Positions 17,413 through 25,888 of a DNA stretch of 64,000 bases are shown here, piece after piece (position 1 is the first letter of the stretch; every line of letters begins with the position of its first letter). The stretch covers positions 248,001 through 312,000 of the forward strand of contig JAKBAM010000001.1 in NCBI GenBank assembly GCA_021809105.1. The letters run 5' to 3'. Position numbers and translations under genes: made by a program. The notes below the pieces were generated by a model. The model ran no database searches and had not been told where the DNA came from. It worked only from the letters and a program-made list of their open reading frames with translations. This DNA comes from Actinomycetes bacterium (GTDB lineage: Bacteria > Actinomycetota > Acidimicrobiia > Acidimicrobiales > Palsa-688).

Positions 17413-17781
17413 GTGCCGATGCGCGAGGACTGTCGCCACTTCCAAAGCCGCACCTACTCCACCGGCGAGGTAGCCCGGTTCTGCGTGCTCAACCTGGCGC
17501 CGGAGGCGCCATGGCGCTGCCCAGACGACTGCGGCCGCTACCAGCGCGACATCATCGACGCCACCTTCGTCTTGGGCTCGCTCGTGCGCCCACCGGTCGA
17601 ACAGGAGCCCGACGACCCGCCCGGCGAGATCGCAGCGATCCTCGACGAGGCCGACGCCATCGTCACCGCGGCCGGTCCGGCGATACTGGCGGAGGTGGAG
17701 TCGGCACGGCAGGAGCGACACTGGTGGCAGGTCTGGAAGCGGCGCGACGACGGCAACGGGTTCCGTCTCAGCAACAGGTAG
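17413..17781 (+). CDS. Small conserved-type protein with N-terminal Cys cluster, function unknown
   Basis: 122 residues. The N-terminal ~45 residues carry four cysteines in DCRHF..., RFCVLNLAPEAPWRCPDDCGRYQR, spaced like a small metal-binding knuckle. The middle is acidic (QEPDDPPGEIAAILDEADAIV) and the C-terminus Trp/Arg-rich (RHWWQVWKRRDD). I recognise the opening as a pattern seen in unannotated actinobacterial proteins but know no function. The start is GTG at 17413, with ATG at 17419 as the alternative. It is divergent from the marR gene and 36 bp upstream of the lipoprotein gene on the same strand. Confidence 0.7.
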   Translation: MPMREDCRHFQSRTYSTGEVARFCVLNLAPEAPWRCPDDCGRYQRDIIDATFVLGSLVRPPVEQEPDDPPGEIAAILDEADAIVTAAGPAILAEVESARQERHWWQVWKRRDDGNGFRLSNR

Positions 17782-17817
17782 AGCTGACGTGGGCTTGACA
17801 TCCACCCCCGACTGCCG

Positions 17818-20412
17818 GTGACGCCGCTCAACCGGCGGGCAGGCGCCCTCGCCGGGTCACTGTTGATAGTGACCCTCGCGGTCTCGGCGTGTGGTGGGCG
17901 CGGCGCGGCCAAGCCACCCCCTGCGACCGCATCCGCGACCTCGGCAAGGCCGGCGCCGCCCGTCGCTTCGACAGGCAGCGCCACGACGGCCTGGGTCCGG
18001 GCCACATCGCCGGCGCTGGCCGTCGGCGGCGGCGCCACTTCCACGCTTGGCGCGGTGCTCGCCCCAGCCCAGCCCGGTGACGACTGGGTGGTCGCCGGCT
18101 CCAGGACCTCCGCCGACGGGACGTCGAGCGCCACTGTGTGGACCTCACCCGATGCCGCAACCTGGACAGCCACCACGCTGACCGGCCCGGGCGTGACCAG
18201 CACCGCCGCCGCAGTCACGCTGTTCGGCGAACGGACGGTCGTCGTCGGCTCAGTCGGTGCGGGTAGCGCCCGCCGAGCTGCGGTCTGGGTGTCCGCCGGC
18301 CCGGGCGAGCCTTTCACCCCGGTCACGGACCAGCCGGCCCTCGGCGCTACGACGGGGGACGCATCGGGCGCCAACGCTTCACCAGAGGGCGCCGAGATGC
18401 ATACCGTCGCCGCTGGCGCTCTGGGGTTGTTCGCCTCCGGAACCGTCGACGGCCACCAGGCCATGTGGTATTCGACGGACGGACGCCACTTCACGCGGGT
18501 GGCCGCCGCCGAGCGCCTCATCAATGGCACTTCGCCCGGCATCGTCCAGAGCCTGCTCGTCACCGACGCGGGCGTGTTCGCCGCCGGTACCCGCCAAGAC
18601 GGGACGAGCACCGACGGCACCATCTGGACATCCACCGACGGACTCCACTGGGGTCAGGAGAGTGATGCCGGGCAAGCGTTCAGCGGGGGCGGGGATCATC
18701 GGATCTCGGCGATCACCTCGATGATCCGGGGCACCGCCAGGATCTACGAGGCAGTCGGCGCCATCAATACCAACGGGAGCTGGGCGCCCGCTTCGTGGAT
18801 CTCACCCGACGGCTTCAACTGGAGCGCACCCTCGCTGTCATTCCCGATCGCAGCCACCGCCCGGCCCGACCCCGGCGGAGCGACCGTGGACTCCGTTTCG
18901 GCCACCTCGACAGGCCTCGTCGCTGTCGGCGGCGGTGACGGCATCGCCATGGCGTGGACCTCGACTGACGGGCGCAGCTGGACACCGCTCAGCCTCCCGA
19001 CCTTGGCCACCACAGCTGCATGGCACTCGGGATTGGTGGCCAGCGACGGCACCACGACCGCAATCGCCGACCCCGACGCCGGCACGCCGCGCCTGCTCGT
19101 GGGGCGCGGTTCACTCGTCTCGCCGGCAACCGCCACCGCACCGACCGCCTCCAGCCCGACCGGGTTGTCACCTTCTCTGGGGTGGAGCGAACCCACGTCG
19201 TCGGCACCGGTGTGGGGCACACCCCGCGCCGAGGCAAAGCCAGTCGAGCTGCTCAGCGCCGGGGGCACCCTTCTGCTGATCGTCGACGTCGCCCAACCTG
19301 GACAGGTCCTCGGCCAGGACCAGCTATCGGTGGTCGTGCTCACCTCCACCGACGGCTCGGCGTGGAACGTCGTGCCGACCGGGACGGCGTTCGCCGGCGG
19401 GCGGGTAGCCGCAGCGTTGGCCGCTCCCTCCTCCACGATTGGGGCCCTCTCCCACGTGGTGGCAGTCGGCGCGCAGGCCGCGCCCATTGCCCTCCTGGCC
19501 TCACCGCAGACCGAAGCCGCCGCCTGGCTCTACTCCCCCGATCCGGCGAAGGCAGGGACCGCCGGCGCCGGCGGCTCGTGGACCACGGCCCGCGCCACAG
19601 GAGAAGGCTTCGGGACCGGCGCCACCGCCACCGCCGCCGACGCAGTCACCCGCCTCGCCGACGGAAGCTACGTCGCAGTGGGGACCGGGCCTGGCGTCGG
19701 CACCTCGGGGCCCGGCGGCCAACCCATCGCCTGGACCTCGGCAGACGGGACGGCATGGACGCTGACCGGCGCCCTCGATCGCCCCACAGCGCTGCTCGAC
19801 CAAACGCCCAACGGAGCGTGCACCGGGCCTTCCGGGGCAGTAGCAGTGGGCGCGGGCGCTGTCGGCGGCCCAGGCAGCAAGGCCGTGGCCTGGACCAGCC
19901 CCAACGGTGCGTCGTGGACCAAGGCGACGGTGCCCGCTCCCGTAAACGGGGGCGTCGACACGATGACCGGATGCGCTTCGCTGCGCTCTCCCGGCCCGTC
20001 CGCATCCAGAGGCATGGTGGCTTGGGGGTCCGCCACCGCCGCCGACGGCACCCACCAGCCGGCCCTGTGGCGCTCGCCCACTGCGGCAACCTGGACCCGC
20101 CAGAAGGTAGCTGCCTTCGACGAGGTCCCTGGCATCAGCTTGAGCGACGTCGCCATCGCCGGCTCGTCGTGGTTGGCCGCCGGCGGACGCTCCACCGCCA
20201 CCACCGACACGGGTGCCGGCGGCGGCCTCGGCCTCTGGCAGTCCACAGACGCCGGTGCCACCTGGGCGCGCGTCGACACCGGCACCATGCCATGGCAGGC
20301 CAGCTCCTCCGCTTCCCTCGATCAGGTGGCCTGGTTGGGGGGGACTGGCGTAGCTGCCGGCACCATCAACGGGCAACTGGCAGTGTGGATCTCCCCTGCG
20401 TCAGCGGGATAG
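17818..20412 (+). CDS. Large secreted lipoprotein built of about ten Asp-box/BNR-like repeats
   Basis: 864 residues from a GTG start. Residues 1-25 are a lipoprotein signal: positively charged NRR, hydrophobic core, then lipobox V-S-A-C with the lipid-modified Cys at 25. A low-complexity Ala/Pro/Thr linker follows. The rest repeats a strand motif W-x-S-x-D-G-x-x-W (for example WTSPDAATW 108, WYSTDGRHF 217, WTSTDGLHW 270, WISPDGFNW 327, WTSTDGRSW 380, WTSADGTAW 639, WTSPNGASW 692, WRSPTAATW 751), the signature of Asp-box (BNR) beta-propellers. Each motif is preceded by a strand ending AVG or VAVG. Probably one or two surface-exposed beta-propellers. No sialidase catalytic residues are evident, so binding or scaffolding is more likely than catalysis. 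Confidence 0.8.
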   Translation: MTPLNRRAGALAGSLLIVTLAVSACGGRGAAKPPPATASATSARPAPPVASTGSATTAWVRATSPALAVGGGATSTLGAVLAPAQPGDDWVVAGSRTSADGTSSATVWTSPDAATWTATTLTGPGVTSTAAAVTLFGERTVVVGSVGAGSARRAAVWVSAGPGEPFTPVTDQPALGATTGDASGANASPEGAEMHTVAAGALGLFASGTVDGHQAMWYSTDGRHFTRVAAAERLINGTSPGIVQSLLVTDAGVFAAGTRQDGTSTDGTIWTSTDGLHWGQESDAGQAFSGGGDHRISAITSMIRGTARIYEAVGAINTNGSWAPASWISPDGFNWSAPSLSFPIAATARPDPGGATVDSVSATSTGLVAVGGGDGIAMAWTSTDGRSWTPLSLPTLATTAAWHSGLVASDGTTTAIADPDAGTPRLLVGRGSLVSPATATAPTASSPTGLSPSLGWSEPTSSAPVWGTPRAEAKPVELLSAGGTLLLIVDVAQPGQVLGQDQLSVVVLTSTDGSAWNVVPTGTAFAGGRVAAALAAPSSTIGALSHVVAVGAQAAPIALLASPQTEAAAWLYSPDPAKAGTAGAGGSWTTARATGEGFGTGATATAADAVTRLADGSYVAVGTGPGVGTSGPGGQPIAWTSADGTAWTLTGALDRPTALLDQTPNGACTGPSGAVAVGAGAVGGPGSKAVAWTSPNGASWTKATVPAPVNGGVDTMTGCASLRSPGPSASRGMVAWGSATAADGTHQPALWRSPTAATWTRQKVAAFDEVPGISLSDVAIAGSSWLAAGGRSTATTDTGAGGGLGLWQSTDAGATWARVDTGTMPWQASSSASLDQVAWLGGTGVAAGTINGQLAVWISPASAG

Positions 20413-20470
20413 AGGCGTCGGCTGCGAAGGGCCCGCGCCAGCGGCTGTTTGGTCGAGCACTTCGTCCAGC

Positions 20471-20506
20471 GTCCACTTGGATGCTGCGAGCGGCACCCAA
20501 GTGGAC
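20471..20506. terminator. Candidate bidirectional terminator hairpin
   Basis: GTCCACTTGG (20471-20480) and CCAAGTGGAC (20497-20506) are exact inverted complements around a 16-nt loop. It sits in the 101-bp gap between two convergent genes, the lipoprotein and the uvrD2-like helicase. A 12-bp perfect palindrome CTTGAATTCAAG follows at 20507-20518, overlapping the helicase stop codon. No long T tract is present, as is common for high-GC actinobacterial terminators. Confidence 0.55.
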
Positions 20507-20513
20507 CTTGAAT

Positions 20514-23423
20514 TCAAGAGCTCGAAGGCGGTGCTGCCAGCGTTGCCAGCTCGGCCAGGATCTCCTCGCCGTACTGGTCGAGCTTGGTCGGCCCGATCCC
20601 CGGGACTTGTCGGAGAGCGACCAGCGTCGACGGGCGGCTCGTGGCAATCGCCCGCAGCGTCTTGTCCGAGCACACGATGAAGGGCGCCACCTTGTCCGAC
20701 CTCGCCCGAGAGGTGCGCCACGCCCGAAGTGCCGCCTCCGCTGCGGCAACCTCCGGTGCCAAATCCGCCGGCGGCCGCAGCGAAATCTCACGGCCGCCGA
20801 CCATTAGGCTGTCGCCCCAGCGGACCCGGAGCGACGATCCCGTGCCGAGGGCGACCAGGACTCCCTCGGCATCGATCGAGCCAATGGTGCCCCCAAGGCC
20901 GCCCGCGACGGTGACAGCCAAGCCTACGCGAGCCTCCAAGCTCCTCGGCCCTCCGCCCCCCTGCCCCCGTGGGCCTCCGGCAGGAGGTCGAGTGCCTCCT
21001 GCATGAGGTCGAGTGATCGAGCTCGAGCCCGCGCCGGCGGGGACAGAGCCGGCCGAACGAGGCGCCCGGTGTGGCGCTGACCCGTCCAACTCCTCGATGA
21101 AGGGCGACGGCCGCCCGCGGTCGACCATCAGGACTGCGCGCTCACGGGCCCGGGTCATCGCCACGTGCAAGATGCGGCGTTCTTCTTCGACGTCCTCTGC
21201 CAACCGGTGCGGGAGGAGCCCAGCAGTCACCCCGTAGACGACAACCCGGTCCCACTCCATGCCTTTGACTCGATGCACCGTCGACAACGTCACGCCTTGA
21301 TGATCGGGTGGGCGCTCCAACTCAGATCGAAGCCAAACCTCCAAGGTGGCGGGATCGGGGTGGAGCGCCGCCACCTCGGCCAAGGCATCGAGATCGTCGA
21401 GGTGGCTCGAGCCTTCGCCGCCCCGGCCCGAGTCCAGGAGGCCCATAGCGCCGCCGAGCCCGATCTGATCTCGGACGACCCGCAACAACGTCGCCGCATT
21501 GGCGCCCGAGCGGGACGCCTCCAATCGGAGGAGCACGATGTCCTCCACCAGGCGATCGACCTTGGAGGCGTCCTTGTCCGCCACGCTCGCGGCGATCGCG
21601 CCCAGCCCCTTGGCCGACCACCAAGACCGGCGCCTGACCCGGTCGGAGAACCATGGGGGCAACCCGCGACTGGGCCGCCTGAGGACCTCCACCACATCCG
21701 ACGCAGCGATCCGGTCGCCGGCGGCGGTGGCGATGCGCAGGTAAGCCAGCGCAGCGCGCAGGCCGGTGCGCTCAAGGATGTCCGCCCGTACCGTGGCAGA
21801 AACCGGGATGCCTGCGGCACCAAGTGCTGACACCGGGGCCAGGAGGGCGGAGTGGACGCGGGCAAGCACCGCTATGTTCTGCGGCGATACCCCCTCCGAC
21901 AGCCATTCGGCGACGAGCGCTGCGGCCACTGCGGCGCCCTGGCTGCCACCGTGCCGCTCGATGCGCAACGCTCGGTCCTTAGAGGCCGGATCTTCGGCCC
22001 GACCCGCCCGGATAACCTTGGTCACCCGCCTGTGATTGTACGACAGCAGTGTCGCAGCCGCCTGGACCAGCTCCCCCCGGCATCGGTAATTGACCTCGAG
22101 GAGATGGTCACCGGCGCCGGGGAACAAGGCGCCGTAGTCGATCAAGAAGCGAGGGTCCGCTCCCGCATGCCCGTAGATCACCTGGTCATCGTCACCGACT
22201 CCGAAGACATCCCCGACGGGTCCAGCCAGCAACCGGAGAAGCAGCATGTGCGCAGGCGTGAGGTCCTGGAACTCGTCGACCAGGAGGTGTCGGCATGCCG
22301 CCTGCAACCGGCCGCGGAGATCGCCGTCGACCAGCAGCGACTCGATCGCCCCGTAGATCTGCTCGTCGAAGTCCACGCTCCCGCTGGACGCGAGCTCGCT
22401 TCGGAAGCCGGCGAACACCGCACCCAGCCCGGGGACGTCGTCGCGCTCGGCCTCCACCTCGTCAGGGTCGATCAGCGCCAGGCGAATCCTGGAGAGAGCC
22501 TCCAGGTAGGGGCCGACCGGATCCGTGTTGGCCCGGTGGCGGCGGGTCGGGGCCAGGCGGTCGAGGAGCCGTCGCACTTCGCGCTCGGCAAGCAGCTGCG
22601 GCGTGCGGCCCCGCGCCTGGGAGAGGACCCACAGGCCCAACGAGTTGAGGGTTCGGGTCCGGGGCCTGAAATCACGGCAACGGGCGTCCAGTTCCTCCTG
22701 CGCCTTCTTGTTGTAGGCGACAGCCAGGACCGTGTCACGCTCCCACCCCCGGTCAACCACGAGGTGGCGGAGCCGCTCCGCGAGGACCCTGGTCTTCCCC
22801 GAGCCGGCCGGGGCGATGATGCGGGCCGGTCCCCGGGCGTGACCAACGGCCCGCAACTGGTCGCCGGCCAGCTCGGCGGTCGGACCGATCAACGCCGGGG
22901 CTACGGCCAAGCTCCCACGCTCGATGCTCTCGCGATGCACCACCGGCAAGCCGGCGAGAAGCTGCGGGAGAGCCTCCCGCGGCCCACCATCGACCCAGAC
23001 GGCCCCTATCCGAGGCATCTCCACGTCCCCCGCGCCCGACGCAACGGGCCGCGCCCCACAGCGCTGCGCCTTGCGCCCCCACCACCAGACGGGATCGCCA
23101 TCGCCACGGGCGTCGTAGGTGTTCGCCCACACGAGGAACTGCAACTCCTCATCCCATAACCGCAAATCGGCATCGAGGCTCCACGGCTCAGCCGTCACGA
23201 CCGGCGGAGCCCGGAACGCGGCCGGATCGATGCCGAGCGCGATCACGACAGGTCGGCGCTCGGCCCACGCCGAGCGCAACGTGCCCACCACGGAGGAGGG
23301 CCCCGCCATCGCCGCGGCGTCCACAGTGACCAGAGGCGCATCCCGCCACGGCGGCGGAACCCGCTGTCCGGTGCCGATAACCACTCCCCGTCCGAGCTGG
23401 AGGGGTCCTGGGGCAACCACCAC
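20514..23423 (-). CDS. uvrD2: UvrD/Rep-type superfamily 1 helicase with C-terminal HRDC domain (UvrD2-like)
   Basis: ATP-driven 3'-5' DNA helicase. Motifs in order: Walker A IIAPAGSGKTRV (203-213), LLVDEFQDLTPAH (Walker B), GDDDQVIYGHAGADPRFL (motif III), EVNYRC (IV), VTLSTVHRVKGMEWDRVVVYG (V) and EEERRILHVAMTRARE (VI). The last ~80 residues (SDKTLRAIATSRPSTLVALRQVPGIGPTKLDQYGEEILAELATL) are an HRDC domain, as in mycobacterial UvrD2. Two parts are unusual: an N-terminal ~190-residue extension with no motif I recognise (LWDEELQFLVWANTYD, VWWWGRKAQRCGARP), and a Gly/Pro-rich linker before HRDC. It is downstream of msrB and ftsH on the same strand. Confidence 0.9.
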   Translation of the reverse strand: MVVAPGPLQLGRGVVIGTGQRVPPPWRDAPLVTVDAAAMAGPSSVVGTLRSAWAERRPVVIALGIDPAAFRAPPVVTAEPWSLDADLRLWDEELQFLVWANTYDARGDGDPVWWWGRKAQRCGARPVASGAGDVEMPRIGAVWVDGGPREALPQLLAGLPVVHRESIERGSLAVAPALIGPTAELAGDQLRAVGHARGPARIIAPAGSGKTRVLAERLRHLVVDRGWERDTVLAVAYNKKAQEELDARCRDFRPRTRTLNSLGLWVLSQARGRTPQLLAEREVRRLLDRLAPTRRHRANTDPVGPYLEALSRIRLALIDPDEVEAERDDVPGLGAVFAGFRSELASSGSVDFDEQIYGAIESLLVDGDLRGRLQAACRHLLVDEFQDLTPAHMLLLRLLAGPVGDVFGVGDDDQVIYGHAGADPRFLIDYGALFPGAGDHLLEVNYRCRGELVQAAATLLSYNHRRVTKVIRAGRAEDPASKDRALRIERHGGSQGAAVAAALVAEWLSEGVSPQNIAVLARVHSALLAPVSALGAAGIPVSATVRADILERTGLRAALAYLRIATAAGDRIAASDVVEVLRRPSRGLPPWFSDRVRRRSWWSAKGLGAIAASVADKDASKVDRLVEDIVLLRLEASRSGANAATLLRVVRDQIGLGGAMGLLDSGRGGEGSSHLDDLDALAEVAALHPDPATLEVWLRSELERPPDHQGVTLSTVHRVKGMEWDRVVVYGVTAGLLPHRLAEDVEEERRILHVAMTRARERAVLMVDRGRPSPFIEELDGSAPHRAPRSAGSVPAGAGSSSITRPHAGGTRPPAGGPRGQGGGGPRSLEARVGLAVTVAGGLGGTIGSIDAEGVLVALGTGSSLRVRWGDSLMVGGREISLRPPADLAPEVAAAEAALRAWRTSRARSDKVAPFIVCSDKTLRAIATSRPSTLVALRQVPGIGPTKLDQYGEEILAELATLAAPPSSS

Positions 23424-23463
23424 CTCAGGCTACGGGCAGCGCGCGACAGCCCAGGCGCCGAAC

Positions 23464-23862
23464 TCAGGATTTCGGAGCGAACTCCAGCGACAGGGAGTTC
23501 ATGCAATACCGCTGACCGGTCGGCTTCGGGCCGTCGTCGAACACGTGCCCGAGGTGTCCTCCGCAGCGCCGGCAGGTGACCTCGGTGCGAGACATGCCGT
23601 GGCTCTGGTCCTCATGGAGGTCCACTGCGTCGGTTACTGCCGGCTCGTAAAAGCTCGGCCATCCCGATCCGGACTCGAACTTGGTGCCGGCATCGAACAA
23701 CAGGGCGCCGCAGGCCGCACAGTGGTAGGTGCCGTCGTCGTGGTTGGCGACGTACTTACCGGACCAGGGCCGCTCCGTGCCCTTCTGCCGAAGCACCTCG
23801 TATTGTTCCGGGCTGAGCTGCGCCCGCCATGCCTCATCCGTCTTGACGACCTCAGGTGCCAT
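23464..23862 (-). CDS. msrB: Peptide-methionine (R)-S-oxide reductase MsrB
   Basis: Repairs methionine-R-sulfoxide in proteins with thioredoxin as reductant. The 132-residue protein has the structural zinc site as two CxxC pairs (C48/C51 and C97/C100), the substrate pocket [12 protein letters not shown], and [22 protein letters not shown] with catalytic Cys at 120. Length and motifs are those of ordinary MsrB. It lies 27 bp after ftsH and 40 bp before the helicase gene, all on the minus strand, so co-transcription is plausible. Confidence 0.96.
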   Translation of the reverse strand: MAPEVVKTDEAWRAQLSPEQYEVLRQKGTERPWSGKYVANHDDGTYHCAACGALLFDAGTKFESGSGWPSFYEPAVTDAVDLHEDQSHGMSRTEVTCRRCGGHLGHVFDDGPKPTGQRYCMNSLSLEFAPKS

Positions 23863-23889
23863 GCCGACAGGGTATGTGCAGATCCGGAG

Positions 23890-25833
23890 CTACTCCACGA
23901 CGCGCACCGGGTGGGGGCTGGGCACGTCGGCCCGACCCGGATAGACGATGGCAGCCAAGTCGTCGCCATCGATCGTCTCGCGCTCGATCAGCAGGTCCAC
24001 CGTTCGGTCCAGCTCCTCCCTGTGTGAACGAAGCAACTCGGTCGCCCGTTCTTCAGCTTGACGCAGGAGTGCAGCTACCTCCTCGTCGATCGCGCGCTGC
24101 GTCGCCTCCGCGTAGGGACGCCCCATCAGCCCGTTCTCTCCGAGGTAGCCGGGACCATCGCTGGCGTAGCCGACCGGCCCCAGCCGTGGCGAGAGGCCCC
24201 ATTCCCGCACCATCCGCGTAGCCAGCTGCGTCGCGCCTGCCAGGTCGTTGGAGGCGCCGGTGGAGGGCTCCCCCAAGACCAGCACCTCCGCCGAGCGGCC
24301 TCCGAGCCGAACCGCCAACGAGTCGAGCAGGTAGCTCTCCGGGTAGAGATGGCGCTCGATCTCGGGGAGCTGCTCGGTGACGCCGAGGGCCTGGCCGGCA
24401 GGGAGGATGGTCACCTTCGCCACCGGGTCGGCGTGGGGCGAGAGCATCGCCACCATGGCGTGGCCGGCCTCGTGGACAGCCACCGAGTGCTTCTCCTCCG
24501 GCAGGAGCGCGTTGGAGCTCTCCCGCCGGCCGAGCAGCAAGCGGTCGCGCGCGGAATCGAAGTCGTCGGCGTCGACGACGGAGCGGTTGTCCCTCACGGC
24601 ATGGACAGCGGCCTCGTTGACCAGGTTGGCCAGGTCCGCCCCGGAGAAGCCGGGGGTCCCCCGAGCCACTATCCCGAGATCGACATCAGGCCCGAGATGC
24701 ACCTCCTTGCCGTGCACGCCGAGGATCGCCCTCCGTTCAGCCAGGTTGGGCAGGGGGATCTCCACGGTCCGATCGAAGCGGCCGGGGCGCAACAGCGCCG
24801 TATCCAATGCCTCCGGCCGGTTGGTGGCAGCGATGACCACCACGCCCGTCGCCGGGTCGAAGCCGTCCATCTCGGCCAGCATCTGGTTGAGGGTCTGCTC
24901 GCGCTCATCGTTGCCACCGAAGCCGTGCCCACCTCCCCGCTTGCCTCCGATGGCATCGATCTCGTCGATGAAGATGATTGACGGGGCTCGCTTACGGGCG
25001 TCCGAGAAGAGATCGCGGACCCGCGAGGCCCCCACCCCCACGAACATCTCGACGAAGCTGGATCCGGTGAGAGCCAGGAACGGGACTTCAGCCTCGCCGG
25101 CGACAGCCCGCGCCATTAGCGTCTTGCCGGTACCGGGGGGGCCCACCATCAAGACACCCTTGGGTCCGACGGCGCCGGCCTTCTCGTAGCGGTGGGGGTT
25201 CTTCAAGAAGTCCACGACCTCAGACACCTCCTGCTTGGCTCCTTCGTAGCCGGCGACGTCAGCGAAGCGGGTGGTGGGGCGCTCCTCGTCGTAGACCTTC
25301 GCCTTCGACCCACCGAAGCCCATGAGACCTCCGCCGATACCAGCCCCGCCCAGCTGCTTCTTGGCGCGCCTGCCGATCCACATGAACAGCCCGACCAGAA
25401 AGATGAGCGGTAGCAGGTCGAATATGACCGTCACCAACGAGACACCCGTGCTCGGAGCGGTGCCGGTGATCTGGACATGGTGGGTGGTGAGCAGGCCGCT
25501 GAGCCCGGTGTCCTGCAGCGCAGTCGGGATCTGGGTCGTGTAGCCCCCGCCCTTGACGAAGGTGCCACTCACGTGGCCGGTGCTGCCGATAGTCGCGGTC
25601 TTGACCTGGTCGGCGGAGACCGACGACTGGAAGGCCGTGAAGGTCAGAGTCTTCGGCGAGGCCGCCTGGCCGTTGACCCCGGACACGACGAATAGGAGGA
25701 TGGTGAGAGCGACCCCTACGAGTAGCAACCACGGCCGCCAGGGTGGCGGAGGGGGCGGCGCCGGGGCCGGACGGCGGTCCGTCGGCGGTCCGGACTTCGC
25801 GGGTGCGGACGGATGGATTTGCTTGCGGATCAT
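23890..25833 (-). CDS. ftsH: ATP-dependent zinc metalloprotease FtsH
   Basis: Membrane-anchored AAA+ protease for quality control of membrane and regulatory proteins. After a Pro-rich cytoplasmic start, TM1 spans about 32-52 and TM2 about 132-153, with the periplasmic part between them. AAA+ motifs: GPPGTGKT (231-238), [11 protein letters not shown] (about 287) and a second region of homology ending RPGRFDR. The protease site is HEAGH at 454-458 with a third zinc ligand Asp in [11 protein letters not shown] (about 530). All catalytic parts are intact at 647 residues. The C-terminal tail is short compared with E. coli FtsH but complete. Confidence 0.96.
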   Translation of the reverse strand: MIRKQIHPSAPAKSGPPTDRRPAPAPPPPPPWRPWLLLVGVALTILLFVVSGVNGQAASPKTLTFTAFQSSVSADQVKTATIGSTGHVSGTFVKGGGYTTQIPTALQDTGLSGLLTTHHVQITGTAPSTGVSLVTVIFDLLPLIFLVGLFMWIGRRAKKQLGGAGIGGGLMGFGGSKAKVYDEERPTTRFADVAGYEGAKQEVSEVVDFLKNPHRYEKAGAVGPKGVLMVGPPGTGKTLMARAVAGEAEVPFLALTGSSFVEMFVGVGASRVRDLFSDARKRAPSIIFIDEIDAIGGKRGGGHGFGGNDEREQTLNQMLAEMDGFDPATGVVVIAATNRPEALDTALLRPGRFDRTVEIPLPNLAERRAILGVHGKEVHLGPDVDLGIVARGTPGFSGADLANLVNEAAVHAVRDNRSVVDADDFDSARDRLLLGRRESSNALLPEEKHSVAVHEAGHAMVAMLSPHADPVAKVTILPAGQALGVTEQLPEIERHLYPESYLLDSLAVRLGGRSAEVLVLGEPSTGASNDLAGATQLATRMVREWGLSPRLGPVGYASDGPGYLGENGLMGRPYAEATQRAIDEEVAALLRQAEERATELLRSHREELDRTVDLLIERETIDGDDLAAIVYPGRADVPSPHPVRVVE

Positions 25834-25888
25834 GGGGGCTCCCTGTAGGCGCCGTCAGCGTGGCTCCATCCTGCCGGTCACGAGCCCA

